Positions 1-8,361 of a stretch of 59,980 nucleotides of DNA are shown piece after piece. A program made the translations under genes and the position numbers. The stretch comes from Bacteroidota bacterium (GTDB lineage: Bacteria > Bacteroidota > Bacteroidia > Chitinophagales > Chitinophagaceae), in assembly GCA_013288445.1 (NCBI GenBank), contig JABDBX010000002.1, positions 1 through 59,980 of the forward strand, in the 5' to 3' direction. Every line of letters begins with the position of its first letter. The first letter of the stretch is position 1. The notes under the pieces were generated by a model. It saw only the letters and a program-made list of their open reading frames with translations. It was not told the origin of the DNA and ran no database searches.

Positions 1-47
1 CGTTCCTCGCAGTGACGCGAGTTGAGTTAAGGAACAACTTGATTTGC

Positions 48-1706
48 TTACAGATTCGTTATCGTTTTCCCTTTCGGGTATTTTACGGTATAACCGAATC
101 CCGCAGTTTTCATTTCATTCGGGTTTACCGATAATGTCCATTGCAGCATACCGGTGGTTTCATTGTAGGTAGCGCCATCCCTGTCTATGTCTTCAATCGC
201 TATATCCTTGTCATTGCTCACCGGCAACTGGTCTTGTATAATCAGGTTAATGTTCTCTTTGCGCGTATTGCGGATGCTGATGCTGTAGGCAAATGTTTCG
301 CTCACATTTGTGCCTATCATTTTTACGCTTCTCAGCTTGGTATCGCGCACCCTTTTTACCACTATCTTTTTATCCCTGCCAAGCGATAGCGTCATTGTAT
401 CTTTCAGGTTGCGCACGTCTATGGTTCCCTGGCCCACATAAGTGCCTTCGTAAAAGATATTGCTTTGGCCGGGTAGCAGGTTCAGGTCTTCCCAGTTTGT
501 CACCTGCGCCTGCAGGAATACGTCTTTGTCCAGCTTAGGCACGGCATAGTAGCGGTAGGTTGCTGGCAGCTCGTACTTCTTTATGGCCACGAGGTGCTGC
601 TGCCCGTCGGTCGGGATAGTATAAGGCAAGTCAATGTCGAAAGACGTATTGATGCCGGCATTGTCCACGGCTACATAGTTGTTAATAGAAGTTTCATTGG
701 CATTGTCAAGGTTCCTCGCGCTACTATACGCTCCACCGCGAAAAGGTCTCATGTCCTCACTGTTATCAACAAGTGGCTTTTTATAAGCCCTTACTTCTAC
801 GCTTTTCGCAGCATTGACGAAATCCTGCCCGGAAGCAGGTGGCACATAAAACGCCAGGTACCAGGGGTTAAGATTCGGGGCCTGCGCGCCTTCATTAGGG
901 TTGCCGGTGGAGAGCGTCAGCTTCACACCATTCCAGTTCACGCCACTACTCTGGTGGATGTTGGCCTTGTAGAATAGTTTTATGGGGCTGCTGGCATTCT
1001 CGGCCATAATATCATAGGTTGGCGACCAACCTGCGCCTGCGGTAACATAATTGACGTTTATAGCCGCTGTGGTGGCTTCCTTTGCATAGAATTTTACTAA
1101 TAACTGGCCTCCCGGCAGGAGGTCTTTTTTCTGTTCTTCATCAAGCTGGCTGTTCAGGTGTGCAAGGAGGTCTTCCATTTTTTTCACTGTGCGGTCCAGT
1201 TGGTTTTTCTGGTTCAGGTAGCCTTCCATTTTGGCATTTATTAGATCCAGCATTTTGGTTAGTTCTGCCACATTCAGCCCGGTATTTTCGCCGCTCACTT
1301 TCCTGTTGGCTTGCAAAACCGTTATCTCTTCAAGGATCGCGGTTACTTTGTTGTTCAGTTCATTGCGGCGCTCGGCCACGTTTTCTATGCTGTCTTTCAG
1401 CTCTTTTGCACGAGGAGTGACCGTTGCGGGTGCCAGGTAGTTGGTCTGGAAAGTTGCCGCCTCTACCACTACTCCCCCAGATGCCGAGATGCTGAGGCTT
1501 TGCTTATTGATATCGCTGGCCACATTCGTGAACAGCACTTCGGTTTCCCCTTTCGCCAATGAAACGCTGGCAGTGCTAACCAGTTCAGCCCCGGTGAGGA
1601 ATACGGTCGCTTCGTCAATGTTCAGCGTATGCTTTGTTTGTGCGTTAGATTGTACGGCAAAACTAAAAAGGAAAACCGCTGCGAATGAATAGTGTGCGTA
1701 TTTCAT
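48..1706 (-). CDS. DUF4139 / mucoidy inhibitor MuiA-like secreted protein
   Basis: The 552-residue protein opens with a signal peptide (hydrophobic run to about residue 21, then SNAQ). A DUF4140-like N-terminal beta domain (about 25-95) is followed by a long charged coiled coil (about 100-200) and a C-terminal DUF4139 domain (about 210-550) that includes the phrase GAGWSPTYDI. This architecture defines the MuiA-like family, which is periplasmic or surface-exposed and has no proven biochemical role. The start follows from the signal peptide. A TACCTTTC sequence about 30 nt upstream on the minus strand is one base from the phylum -7 box. Nothing downstream is visible in the window, so any operon partner would lie off its left edge. 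The family call is firm; the function is unknown. Confidence 0.9.
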   Translation of the reverse strand: MKYAHYSFAAVFLFSFAVQSNAQTKHTLNIDEATVFLTGAELVSTASVSLAKGETEVLFTNVASDINKQSLSISASGGVVVEAATFQTNYLAPATVTPRAKELKDSIENVAERRNELNNKVTAILEEITVLQANRKVSGENTGLNVAELTKMLDLINAKMEGYLNQKNQLDRTVKKMEDLLAHLNSQLDEEQKKDLLPGGQLLVKFYAKEATTAAINVNYVTAGAGWSPTYDIMAENASSPIKLFYKANIHQSSGVNWNGVKLTLSTGNPNEGAQAPNLNPWYLAFYVPPASGQDFVNAAKSVEVRAYKKPLVDNSEDMRPFRGGAYSSARNLDNANETSINNYVAVDNAGINTSFDIDLPYTIPTDGQQHLVAIKKYELPATYRYYAVPKLDKDVFLQAQVTNWEDLNLLPGQSNIFYEGTYVGQGTIDVRNLKDTMTLSLGRDKKIVVKRVRDTKLRSVKMIGTNVSETFAYSISIRNTRKENINLIIQDQLPVSNDKDIAIEDIDRDGATYNETTGMLQWTLSVNPNEMKTAGFGYTVKYPKGKTITNL

Positions 1707-1855
1707 AAACGATGATTTATAAAAAAGATATAGAAAGGTAGGGATTCCATAAAGGCTGGTGTGTTAATGTGGTAGCATTAACATTATTTTATAGGATGTG
1801 CGCTAAACAGAGTACTATAAAATGGAGAGAAAGAAACCAAAGAACACAAACTTAA

Positions 1856-1916
1856 ACCACGAAGGACACAAAGTGAGCTTTGTGAACTTTGTGAATTTCT
1901 TTGTGACCTTAGTGGT
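1856..1916. repeat. ACCAC...GTGGT palindromic intergenic repeat, copy 1
   Basis: An imperfect inverted repeat begins ACCACGAAGGACACAAAG and closes with CTTTGTGACCTTAGTGGT. A second, more perfect copy lies at 48071-48154, and a single right arm lies at about 32007-32052. All three are intergenic and end in a run of A. It is likely a dispersed hairpin that could act as a transcription end signal. Confidence 0.7.
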
Positions 1917-1966
1917 AAAAAATGTGGTACTGGAATAATTTCAAATCTGTACTTGAAAATATTCCG

Positions 1967-1974
1967 TACCTTTA
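1967..1974 (+). promoter_or_regulatory. -7 promoter box of the RES/Xre operon
   Basis: TACCTTTA differs by one base from the Bacteroidota -7 box TAnnTTTG and lies 16 nt before the ATG at 1991. This favours 1991 over the in-frame upstream ATG at 1922, which lies before the promoter. A well-spaced -33 TTG is not obvious. Confidence 0.45.
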
Positions 1975-1990
1975 TATCAAATTCATTCGT

Positions 1991-2425
1991 ATGAATACAA
2001 CGATAAGCCAGCAGGGCGGGGTGGTAAAAAAGAAGTTCAAGCTGTATGCTGGGAGAAATAACCTGAGTTTATTTATCACTGCGAGGAAGGGTGTGAAATC
2101 AGGATTGTTTTATGACCTTGCGGAAGTGATGCAAATGTCTGAGAAGAACCTGGCAGAGATCATTCATGTATCTCCGCGAACAATGAGTAACTACAAGGAG
2201 CATAAAAAATCGCTGGACCCCGTGCAGAGCGAACATTTGCTGAGGCTGGTGGCACTATACGAGAAAGGGGAAGAACTGTTCGGCAACCTGGATGAATTTA
2301 ACTACTGGCTGCAAAAGCCGTTTTGGAACGACAAGGAGAAACCCATAGACTGGCTAGTGACCCCCGGGGGGATAGATCTTATTATAAATGAATTGACCAT
2401 GCTTGCATACGGGGACGCTGTTTAG
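1991..2425 (+). CDS. Xre/MbcA/ParS-type antitoxin of a RES toxin module
   Basis: This 144-residue protein (from the ATG at 1991) has an N-terminal helix-turn-helix-like region (SEKNLAEIIHVSPRTMSNY). Its C-terminal region resembles the MbcA/ParS toxin-binding domain: helix around EKGEELFGNLDEFNYWL, then KPIDWLVTPGGIDLIINEL. These features define the Xre antitoxins of type II RES-Xre systems, which neutralise the toxin and repress their own operon. The RES gene starts at the base after its stop codon, the usual arrangement. An ATG at 1922 would add 23 residues but lies upstream of the probable promoter. The family call is strong. Confidence 0.88.
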   Translation: MNTTISQQGGVVKKKFKLYAGRNNLSLFITARKGVKSGLFYDLAEVMQMSEKNLAEIIHVSPRTMSNYKEHKKSLDPVQSEHLLRLVALYEKGEELFGNLDEFNYWLQKPFWNDKEKPIDWLVTPGGIDLIINELTMLAYGDAV

Positions 2426-2896
2426 ATGCTGGTATATAAGATAGGCCATAAGAATTATGTGAACACGCTTTCGGCATCTGGTGCTGCGGGTAGATGGGCT
2501 TCTGTGGGAAAAATGGTCATTTACTGCGCCGAATCTATTCCGCTTGCTTTTTTGGAGAACATGGTAAGAAGGCAAGGTGTAGGTTTTAACCATGACTACA
2601 AGACGGTAATCATTGAGCTGCCGGACGATCTTGGTATTCAGGTCGTTTCAAGCCAGGAGTTGACGGAAGGATGGCGGGCGCTCAAAGCATATTCCATTTG
2701 CCAGCAAACGGGGGATAAATGGTACAATGAAATGAAATTCCCCGTTTTGAAAGTGCCATCGGCGGTATTGCCATCATCAAATAATTATGTCATCAATAGC
2801 CTGCACCCCGATTTCAGGCGGGTAAAAATAGTAAGCATAAACGATTTGATCCCGGATGAACGAATTGAGCAAATCCTGAAAAAAAACAGGCGGTAA
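2426..2896 (+). CDS. RES domain toxin
   Basis: This 156-residue RES domain protein has the conserved residues in family order: Arg23 (AAGRWA), Tyr33, Glu44 (LAFLEN) and Ser112 (KVPSAVLP), followed by NSLHPDF at 124-130. Characterised RES toxins (MbcT, ParT, PP_2434 type) are ADP-ribosyltransferase-fold enzymes that degrade NAD+ or modify a host enzyme and stop growth when free of the antitoxin. The ATG directly follows the antitoxin stop, which implies translational coupling. All signature residues are present, so it is probably active. Confidence 0.9.
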   Translation: MLVYKIGHKNYVNTLSASGAAGRWASVGKMVIYCAESIPLAFLENMVRRQGVGFNHDYKTVIIELPDDLGIQVVSSQELTEGWRALKAYSICQQTGDKWYNEMKFPVLKVPSAVLPSSNNYVINSLHPDFRRVKIVSINDLIPDERIEQILKKNRR

Positions 2897-2982
2897 ATGT
2901 TACAGTCGTCTCAATAACACTACCTATTTATACGCGGCGCTATATAGTTTCATGCAGTGTTGAAAATGAGGGAAGCCCTGGA

Positions 2983-3131
2983 AGGCAATGTCGTTAAGTT
3001 AAGCAAAAAATCGCACTGGAAGATGCTGAAGGCATCAAACGTTTATAGAAAACCCAATACAAAATGAGTAACGATGCCGAAGGTATCGCACCTGCTTTGT
3101 GCGGATATCCCTTAACTTAATGACATTGCCT
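2983..3131. repeat. 149-bp element with 21-bp inverted ends (AATGTC family)
   Basis: The left end (2983-3003, beginning AGGCAATGTCGTTAAG) and right end (3111-3131) are inverted copies with one mismatch. Inside, 3022-3088 carries the GATGCTGAAGGCATC...GATGCCGAAGGTATC repeat, also found at 15612-15680. Related ends, AATGTC next to TTAA, occur at 6251, 9327, 15968 and 20922. No gene lies in 2897-3265. Confidence 0.65.
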
Positions 3132-3146
3132 GGACGGGCGTGATCC

Positions 3147-3182
3147 AATAGCGATGGGCATCGCCCATCGAACTCGCGCAGA
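3147..3182. repeat. Short dispersed repeat AATAGCGATGGGCATCGCCC, copy 1
   Basis: The core GCGATGGGCATCGCCCATC holds the palindrome GATGGGCATCGCCCATC. A second copy with the same flank (AACTTGCGCAGGA versus AACTCGCGCAGAA) is at 9248-9283. The function is unknown. Confidence 0.6.
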
Positions 3183-3212
3183 ATATTTATGGAATTCCAC
3201 CCGTTTTGCATC

Positions 3213-3247
3213 TTGTTGATTGGAGAAAGAAGATAATCCTAAATTTG
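3213..3247 (+). promoter_or_regulatory. Promoter of the 81-aa membrane protein
   Basis: TTG (3216-3218, with an alternative at 3213-3215) is followed after 21 nt by TAAATTTG (3240-3247), a full match to the phylum consensus. The start codon lies 18 nt downstream. Confidence 0.65.
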
Positions 3248-3265
3248 CACACCAAATAGAAATTA

Positions 3266-3511
3266 ATGAGTTACGAAGAAAGTAAAGAAAGAAGAAGGGC
3301 GAACCTGGGTTTTCGCACGGTTATGGATTTAGGGATGGGTATTTTTTATACAGTTATAGGTTTGTTCCTGGTGTATTTTAAGGCGTTTGGAACCATGCCC
3401 GTACCTACCTGGATAGCCTATCTTCTGGGAGGGATGATGGCTATTGGTGGATTATTTCGTTTTTACAGGGGTGTACAGGCTATTTTGCAGTCGAGAAAGG
3501 AACGGGGTTGA
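3266..3511 (+). CDS. Small two-helix membrane protein
   Basis: The 81-residue product has a charged N-terminus (SYEESKERRRANLGF), then two hydrophobic segments (about residues 22-43 and 49-63), and a basic tail (RGVQAILQSRKERG). It is expected to sit in the inner membrane with both ends in the cytoplasm. A consensus promoter at 3213-3247 gives a leader of about 15 nt and supports expression. The next gene starts 125 nt downstream. I do not recognise a named family; similar short two-helix proteins occur in related genomes. Confidence 0.75.
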   Translation: MSYEESKERRRANLGFRTVMDLGMGIFYTVIGLFLVYFKAFGTMPVPTWIAYLLGGMMAIGGLFRFYRGVQAILQSRKERG

Positions 3512-3636
3512 TTTTTATGTTCCAAATTAAGTATAGAAATATTAAGAGGTGCGTATATCTGCAGCCTGTTAAATTATTGTTACAACAGATATAAGCGGGC
3601 TCATTCTTTAAATTAATAAGTAAAATTGCGCTTTTT

Positions 3637-4539
3637 ATGCGTTTCCTCAATAATCTGCTTTTCATACTGTCGGCCAGTTTTGTCTTTTTCTCTTGCGAGG
3701 ATAAGCCCATGCACGAGGATACTCTTGCAAAAGGGACGATAGATATATCGGCCGATGAAGCCTACCAACCGGTAATAGAAGAGCAGAAAAAAGTGTTCGA
3801 CAGCAGCTACCCCGATGCGCATATAAACATTCACTACAAGCCGGAAGCAGAGTGCTTTAAAGATTACTTCGACAATAAGGCCCGTATAATATTGGTGACC
3901 CGCGAGCTTACAAAAGCTGAAAAAGACCTGTGTACACAGAAGAAGATTTTCCCATCGTCTGAGGCGCTTGCATCAGATGGCATTGCTGTTATTGTAAACA
4001 ATGACGCCCAGGATACTTTATTGGATATGGATGCGCTCACGGGCATACTCACCGGGGTGTATAAAAAGAAATACACCGTCGTGTTCGATAACCAACTGTC
4101 CAGTACAGTAAGGTATATAAGTGACTCTATTCTAAAAGGTGCAAAGTTGGGCAGCAATGTATTTGCCGCGAAAGATAATAGCCAGGTGATAGACTATGTG
4201 TCAAAAAATCCGGCAGCTATGGGCTTTGTGGGTATGAATTATGTGTATGCCAATGAAGATACATCGCGGGCGGGTACGTTCATTAATACAGTGAAGGTAG
4301 TGGCTATGCAGAATGACAAGGACAGGCAGTTTTACAAGCCTTACCAGGCGTATATTGCACTGAAGTCTTACCCGCTTACCCGCAAGTTGTATTATGTGAA
4401 TGCAGAAAGCTATCACGGGCTGGGCACGGGATTCGCTAATTTCCTGGGGAGCCACAGGGGGCAGTTAGTGTTTCTTCATGCACACTTTTTTCCGTTGAAA
4501 GAACAAATAACAATAAGAGAAGCAGCAATAAACCAATAA
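3637..4539 (+). CDS. PstS-like phosphate-binding lipoprotein
   Basis: This 300-residue protein has a lipoprotein signal peptide: hydrophobic core, then SFVFFSC with the lipidated Cys at 20. The body fits the PstS-like periplasmic binding fold, with a GTIDISADEAYQPVIEEQ opening, an ARIILVTRELT strand, the DGIAVIVN hinge, an NPAAMGFVGMNYV segment, and a late PLTRKLYYV motif. PstS proteins bind phosphate for an ABC importer, but no pstCAB genes are nearby, so transport may not be the role. Its partner is the TPR protein that starts 30 nt downstream, probably in the same transcript. A family call is safe; the ligand is inferred. Confidence 0.82.
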   Translation: MRFLNNLLFILSASFVFFSCEDKPMHEDTLAKGTIDISADEAYQPVIEEQKKVFDSSYPDAHINIHYKPEAECFKDYFDNKARIILVTRELTKAEKDLCTQKKIFPSSEALASDGIAVIVNNDAQDTLLDMDALTGILTGVYKKKYTVVFDNQLSSTVRYISDSILKGAKLGSNVFAAKDNSQVIDYVSKNPAAMGFVGMNYVYANEDTSRAGTFINTVKVVAMQNDKDRQFYKPYQAYIALKSYPLTRKLYYVNAESYHGLGTGFANFLGSHRGQLVFLHAHFFPLKEQITIREAAINQ

Positions 4540-4569
4540 TTATTTAACAGCAAATTTGAGAACAGTACC

Positions 4570-6204
4570 ATGACGTATAATAAGAGCAGAATGATGATAA
4601 TAATGGCGGTAGCTTGTTTTACTATCCGGGCAGCCGCACAGTCGCCATTAGACAATGGGATAAAAATGTACAAGTACAATAAATTCCAGAGTGCGCAGAC
4701 CATACTTGCACCGCTTGCCGCTACAGATGCCCAGGCAAATTTTTACCTGGGGCTTTCCTACCTGGGACAGGGGAATACAGCAACGGCCGCCACAACATTT
4801 GCAAAATACCCTGATGATCCTGCAAATATCTCTGGTACGGCAAGGGTGGCCTTTGCCCAAAAGGATGCAACCAAGGGGATGCAAATAGCAAAAGACCTTG
4901 CGGCAAAATCAAAAAAGAAAGAATGGATACAGGAGCGCTATGCGGCCGATGCTATTGCTTACAGCACCGGTGGCGACTACCAGCAGGCAATAACCTGGTA
5001 CAAGGATGTACTTACCAAAACCGATGATGCCGATGTGCACATAGCCCTGGGCGATTGCTACAGGAAGGTGACCGGCGGTGGCGGCGAGGCCATGAATAAC
5101 TATGAGCATGTAACCGAAAAAGACCCAAAGAATTCGCTTGCTTTTTCCCACATCGGCGATCTTTGGTATGAGGCTATAAACTACCCAAGCGCATTAGATA
5201 ATTATGCCAAAGCAAAGGATGCCGACAGCACTAACCCGCTGCCCTACAAATCGCTTGCCGATGCCTATGCCCGCTCTGGTAAGTACCAGGCCGCATTGCA
5301 GAACATGAAGAAGTTCATGCAGCTTTCTGATAATACCCTGGCCGACAAAATAGAATACGCGGGCATACAGTACCAGGCAAAGAGCTATTGCGACGCTTCT
5401 AAATATGCACAGGACCTGCTGGGAAATAGCCAACTGTCGCCAGATCAAAAAATTACTATAACCGGCATACTCGGGTTCTCACTGGCAGAGTGCGGTGATT
5501 CCATACATGCAATGCAGGTATTACATTCTTATTTTGCTATACAAAACCCATCGAAAATATTGCCTGAGGCATATATCCAACTGGGAAAATTGTACATGAA
5601 GACCGGCCAGCTTGATTCTGCAGGTTATTTTTATGGAAAGGGTATAGAAGGCGACACTGCACAAAACAAGGCAGATATTTACCGCCAGATAGCTGAGGCG
5701 TTCCGGTTGAAAAAAGATTGGTGCAAAGCCGCAGACTGGTATGGCAACATCATTAAGGCCAATCCAAATACGCAGGCGCTGGATTATTATTACAAGGGCT
5801 ATACGCACTATTATTGCCGCACCTATGACCTCGCTGTAAATGATTTTGTGGATTTCGAGAATAAGTACCCACACCAGCCATCGGCTATATACTGGCACGC
5901 AAAGGGGCTGGCTGCTATAGATTCTGACGCAACCACCGGCGGGGCATCAGCTACGTTTATTAAGTGGATAGATACCGTTGGCCAGGATTATTATAAACAG
6001 GATGCTACCAAGAAAAGCAACATGAAAACGGCATACGAATATTTGCTTGCGGCCAGCTTCAATAAGAAAGAAAAGGAGAACATCAAATTGTATGAAGATA
6101 AGCTTCGGGAAATAGATCCGGCTGATGCTACATTAAAGCAAATAGAGGATGCGGAGAAAGCAGAAAATGCACCTAAAAAACCCGCTCCTAAAGCGAAGAA
6201 ATAA
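4570..6204 (+). CDS. Secreted tetratricopeptide-repeat protein
   Basis: The 544-residue protein has a signal peptide ending near RAAAQS, then repeated 34-residue helical pairs typical of TPRs, for example AQANFYLGLSYLGQGN, ADVHIALGDCYRKV, NPLPYKSLADAYARSGKYQAA and PEAYIQLGKLYMKTGQLDSA. It ends in a Lys/Ala/Pro-rich tail. TPR solenoids are protein-binding scaffolds. The location should be periplasmic or outer-membrane associated. It lies 30 nt after the PstS-like lipoprotein and is followed by a strong terminator, so the two form a small operon. The binding partner cannot be read from sequence. Confidence 0.87.
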   Translation: MTYNKSRMMIIMAVACFTIRAAAQSPLDNGIKMYKYNKFQSAQTILAPLAATDAQANFYLGLSYLGQGNTATAATTFAKYPDDPANISGTARVAFAQKDATKGMQIAKDLAAKSKKKEWIQERYAADAIAYSTGGDYQQAITWYKDVLTKTDDADVHIALGDCYRKVTGGGGEAMNNYEHVTEKDPKNSLAFSHIGDLWYEAINYPSALDNYAKAKDADSTNPLPYKSLADAYARSGKYQAALQNMKKFMQLSDNTLADKIEYAGIQYQAKSYCDASKYAQDLLGNSQLSPDQKITITGILGFSLAECGDSIHAMQVLHSYFAIQNPSKILPEAYIQLGKLYMKTGQLDSAGYFYGKGIEGDTAQNKADIYRQIAEAFRLKKDWCKAADWYGNIIKANPNTQALDYYYKGYTHYYCRTYDLAVNDFVDFENKYPHQPSAIYWHAKGLAAIDSDATTGGASATFIKWIDTVGQDYYKQDATKKSNMKTAYEYLLAASFNKKEKENIKLYEDKLREIDPADATLKQIEDAEKAENAPKKPAPKAKK

Positions 6205-6211
6205 TTATTGC

Positions 6212-6240
6212 AAAAGCTGCTGTAACAAGCAGCTTTTTTT
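6212..6240 (+). terminator. Intrinsic terminator after the TPR gene
   Basis: AAAGCTGCT and AGCAGCTTT form a 9-bp stem with a 6-nt loop, and the T-run continues to 6240. It lies 8 nt past the stop codon. Confidence 0.85.
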
Positions 6241-6250
6241 ATGCCTTGGG

Positions 6251-6323
6251 AGGCAATGTCATTAACTCAAGGAAGTCTGTAGGACTTCAATTTGAATAGC
6301 CGCCGGTGAAACCGGCGGAAATG
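6251..6323. repeat. GCCGCCGGTGAAACCGGCGG repeat, short copy
   Basis: It begins AGGCAATGTCATTAA, then carries the GGAAGTC...GGACTTC hairpin, TTTGAATAGCC, and the palindrome CCGCCGGTGAAACCGGCGG. It is a truncated relative of the longer copies at 15968-16100 and 20922-21062. Confidence 0.65.
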
Positions 6324-6361
6324 TTTTCAGCGTATTTTTACGCATCATTAAACTGACGTTT

Positions 6362-6901
6362 ATGGAAAATCACATGGAACATTTAAAGTACCCTATAGGC
6401 CGTTACCAGAAGCCTGAAGGGGCCACCCCCCAGCTACAGAAAGAGTGGATAGGCGTATTGCAGGCGCTGCCTTCGTGGATGGACATCTGCATTGAGAACC
6501 TTGACGAACACCAGTTACACACGCCCTACAGGGAGGGCGGATGGACGATACAGCAGGTGGTACACCATGTGGCCGACAGTCACTTGAATGCCTACATAAG
6601 GCTGAAACTGGCGCTTACTGAAGATAACCCCACTGTAAAGCCCTATGATGAAAATGCCTGGGCCCAACTGGTTGACACTAAAGTGGTGCCGGTAAATATT
6701 TCTGTGACCATGCTACATGCCATGCATCACCGTATGGTGGCCTTATTACAGCATATGCCGCCATCTGACTGGGAGCGAACCTACTACCATCCCGAACACC
6801 AGCGGGACTTCCCGGTATGGGAGATGGTGGCGATGTATGCCTGGCATAGCCGGCACCATACGGAACATATAAGGCAGTTACGGGAGCGTATGGGGTGGTA
6901 A
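6362..6901 (+). CDS. DinB/YfiT-type metal-dependent protein (bacillithiol transferase-like)
   Basis: The 179-residue protein matches the YfiT/BstA group of the DinB fold, a four-helix bundle with a metal site formed by His residues. The family motifs are visible: YREGGWTIQQVVHHVADSH (about 57-75) and the C-terminal WHSRHHTEHIRQLRERMGW. In Bacillus, BstA moves bacillithiol onto electrophiles; in Bacteroidota the thiol and substrate are not established. A second in-frame ATG at 6374 (MEHLKYP) is an equally good start. The preceding intergenic region holds only a dispersed repeat. The family is secure; the activity is inferred. Confidence 0.85.
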   Translation: MENHMEHLKYPIGRYQKPEGATPQLQKEWIGVLQALPSWMDICIENLDEHQLHTPYREGGWTIQQVVHHVADSHLNAYIRLKLALTEDNPTVKPYDENAWAQLVDTKVVPVNISVTMLHAMHHRMVALLQHMPPSDWERTYYHPEHQRDFPVWEMVAMYAWHSRHHTEHIRQLRERMGW

Positions 6902-6985
6902 GTGGGCATTATTAATGGGCTTAGTCTTATAAAGTCAGGGAATTTTCGGAAATTCCGTATTATCTTTAATTTCTAAATCACCACT

Positions 6986-7453
6986 ATGCAGCCATACCTC
7001 ATCTACTTTCACAGTATCCTTCGCTATTTTATCCTGCTTTTTGCTGTAGTTGTTTCTATTCAAAGCCTGGTGGGCATGATGGGCAGGAAGCCCTTTAAGA
7101 AAAGCAATAAAATGACGGCGTTGGCGCTGCTTATTTTTTGCGACCTGCAATTGCTCTTTGGGCTGTGTTTGTATTACTTCAATGTCATTGCCACCGGTAT
7201 GTTGTCGGGCGAAGGTTTGATGAAAGACCCGGGCAGGCGCTTTTGGGCTGTGGAGCATAGTGTGGGTATGATCATCGCTATTGTTTTGGTGCATATGGGC
7301 TATGCCACCGCCAAGAAAAACATTGATGCCGACCGGAAGCATAAACGGATATTCTGGTATGTGTTTATCGCATTGGTCATATTCTTCGCCATGATCCCGT
7401 GGGAAGGAAAGCAGGTAGTAGGCCGCCCTAATATTCCTACATTGCACACATAG
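6986..7453 (+). CDS. Four-helix inner-membrane protein of unknown function
   Basis: This 155-residue protein has four hydrophobic segments (about 10-30, 46-66, 88-108 and 121-139) separated by short charged loops (GRKPFKKSNK, KKNIDADRKHKR). The His residues at 8 and 84 recall the small cytochrome-b-like membrane proteins annotated in this phylum, but a haem site is not demonstrated. TATCTTTA at 6961-6968 is a possible -7 box. The stop codon directly abuts the ATG of the acyltransferase gene, so the two are translationally coupled and a link with membrane lipids is possible. Confidence 0.75.
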   Translation: MQPYLIYFHSILRYFILLFAVVVSIQSLVGMMGRKPFKKSNKMTALALLIFCDLQLLFGLCLYYFNVIATGMLSGEGLMKDPGRRFWAVEHSVGMIIAIVLVHMGYATAKKNIDADRKHKRIFWYVFIALVIFFAMIPWEGKQVVGRPNIPTLHT

Positions 7454-8194
7454 ATGCCCAGGAAGATACTACAGCCATTTTACACAGCCTATGTGATCAT
7501 TACATTCGCTATAAGTATCCTTAGTGCGTTCCCTTTTTTCCTGATCATCAGCATAGGCAACAATGTAGCCGCCCGCAAGATGATCTATGGTATCATCAGG
7601 TACTGGAGTGTAGTCTGGCTTTGGGCAATAGGTATGCCCGTACGGATCATTGGCCCGAGGCCGCCAAAACAGCGGTACATCGTTGTGGCCAACCATATTT
7701 CGTACTTAGACACGCTCATTATTTTCCCCGCCATACCCGGTTATTTCAGGGCGCTTGGCAAAAAGGAAATATCACGGATACCAATAGTCGGTTTTATTTA
7801 TAAGCAAATAGTGATCATGGTGGACCGTAGCAGCGTTCACAGCAGAACAAGGAGTATGCGGCTCATGTGGCGGGTTTTGCATAAAGAAGGGAACATCATC
7901 ATTTTCCCGGAAGGCACTTTCAATGAAACCACAAGTACACTGAAGGAATTTTACGATGGTGCGTTCCGCCTGGCTATTAATACCCAAACGCCAATATTGC
8001 CAATGGTATTCCCCGATACGGTGGACCGGTGGCACTATAGCGGCTGGTGGAAACTATGGCCGGGAAAGAATAGGGTTGTGTACCTCGAACCAGTACCTGT
8101 GGCTGGGCTTAAAATGGCCGATTTACCCATGCTGAAACAACAGGTATATGCAGTTATGGAAGCCGGTCTATTGAAATACAAACCAGGGTTGTAA
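7454..8194 (+). CDS. plsC: 1-acyl-sn-glycerol-3-phosphate acyltransferase
   Basis: The 246-residue protein carries the PlsC signature: the catalytic HxxxxD motif at His81-Asp86 (ANHISYLDTL) and the substrate-binding block FPEGTF at 151-156. Two hydrophobic N-terminal stretches (about 10-36 and 48-62) anchor it to the inner membrane. The family adds the second acyl chain to lysophosphatidic acid in phospholipid synthesis, though some members act on other lipids such as ornithine lipids. The ATG follows the stop of the upstream four-helix membrane protein with no gap. The enzyme class is firm; the exact acceptor is the family default. Confidence 0.9.
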   Translation: MPRKILQPFYTAYVIITFAISILSAFPFFLIISIGNNVAARKMIYGIIRYWSVVWLWAIGMPVRIIGPRPPKQRYIVVANHISYLDTLIIFPAIPGYFRALGKKEISRIPIVGFIYKQIVIMVDRSSVHSRTRSMRLMWRVLHKEGNIIIFPEGTFNETTSTLKEFYDGAFRLAINTQTPILPMVFPDTVDRWHYSGWWKLWPGKNRVVYLEPVPVAGLKMADLPMLKQQVYAVMEAGLLKYKPGL

Positions 8195-8361
8195 TGGGCG
8201 GAAATCAACCGGAAATTATTCCGAATGATATGGGAAGTATTTAATTTTTTAATTAAACTTGCAAAAATTGGGATTTAATTATAAAAAATTCAGCGAAAGT
8301 CATATTTTTATCGCTGGACAGTCTATTTTCGTAAATTAACTAACTTGAATAAAAGGTTTAT

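Noticed and set aside
1231-1692. Several plus-strand open frames opposite the DUF4139 gene
   Set aside because: They are shadows of the coding strand, with no promoter, domain or sensible composition.
3637-6204. PstS-like and TPR genes as a phosphate import operon
   Set aside because: There is no pstC, pstA, pstB or phoU within reach; only the binding-protein fold is supported.
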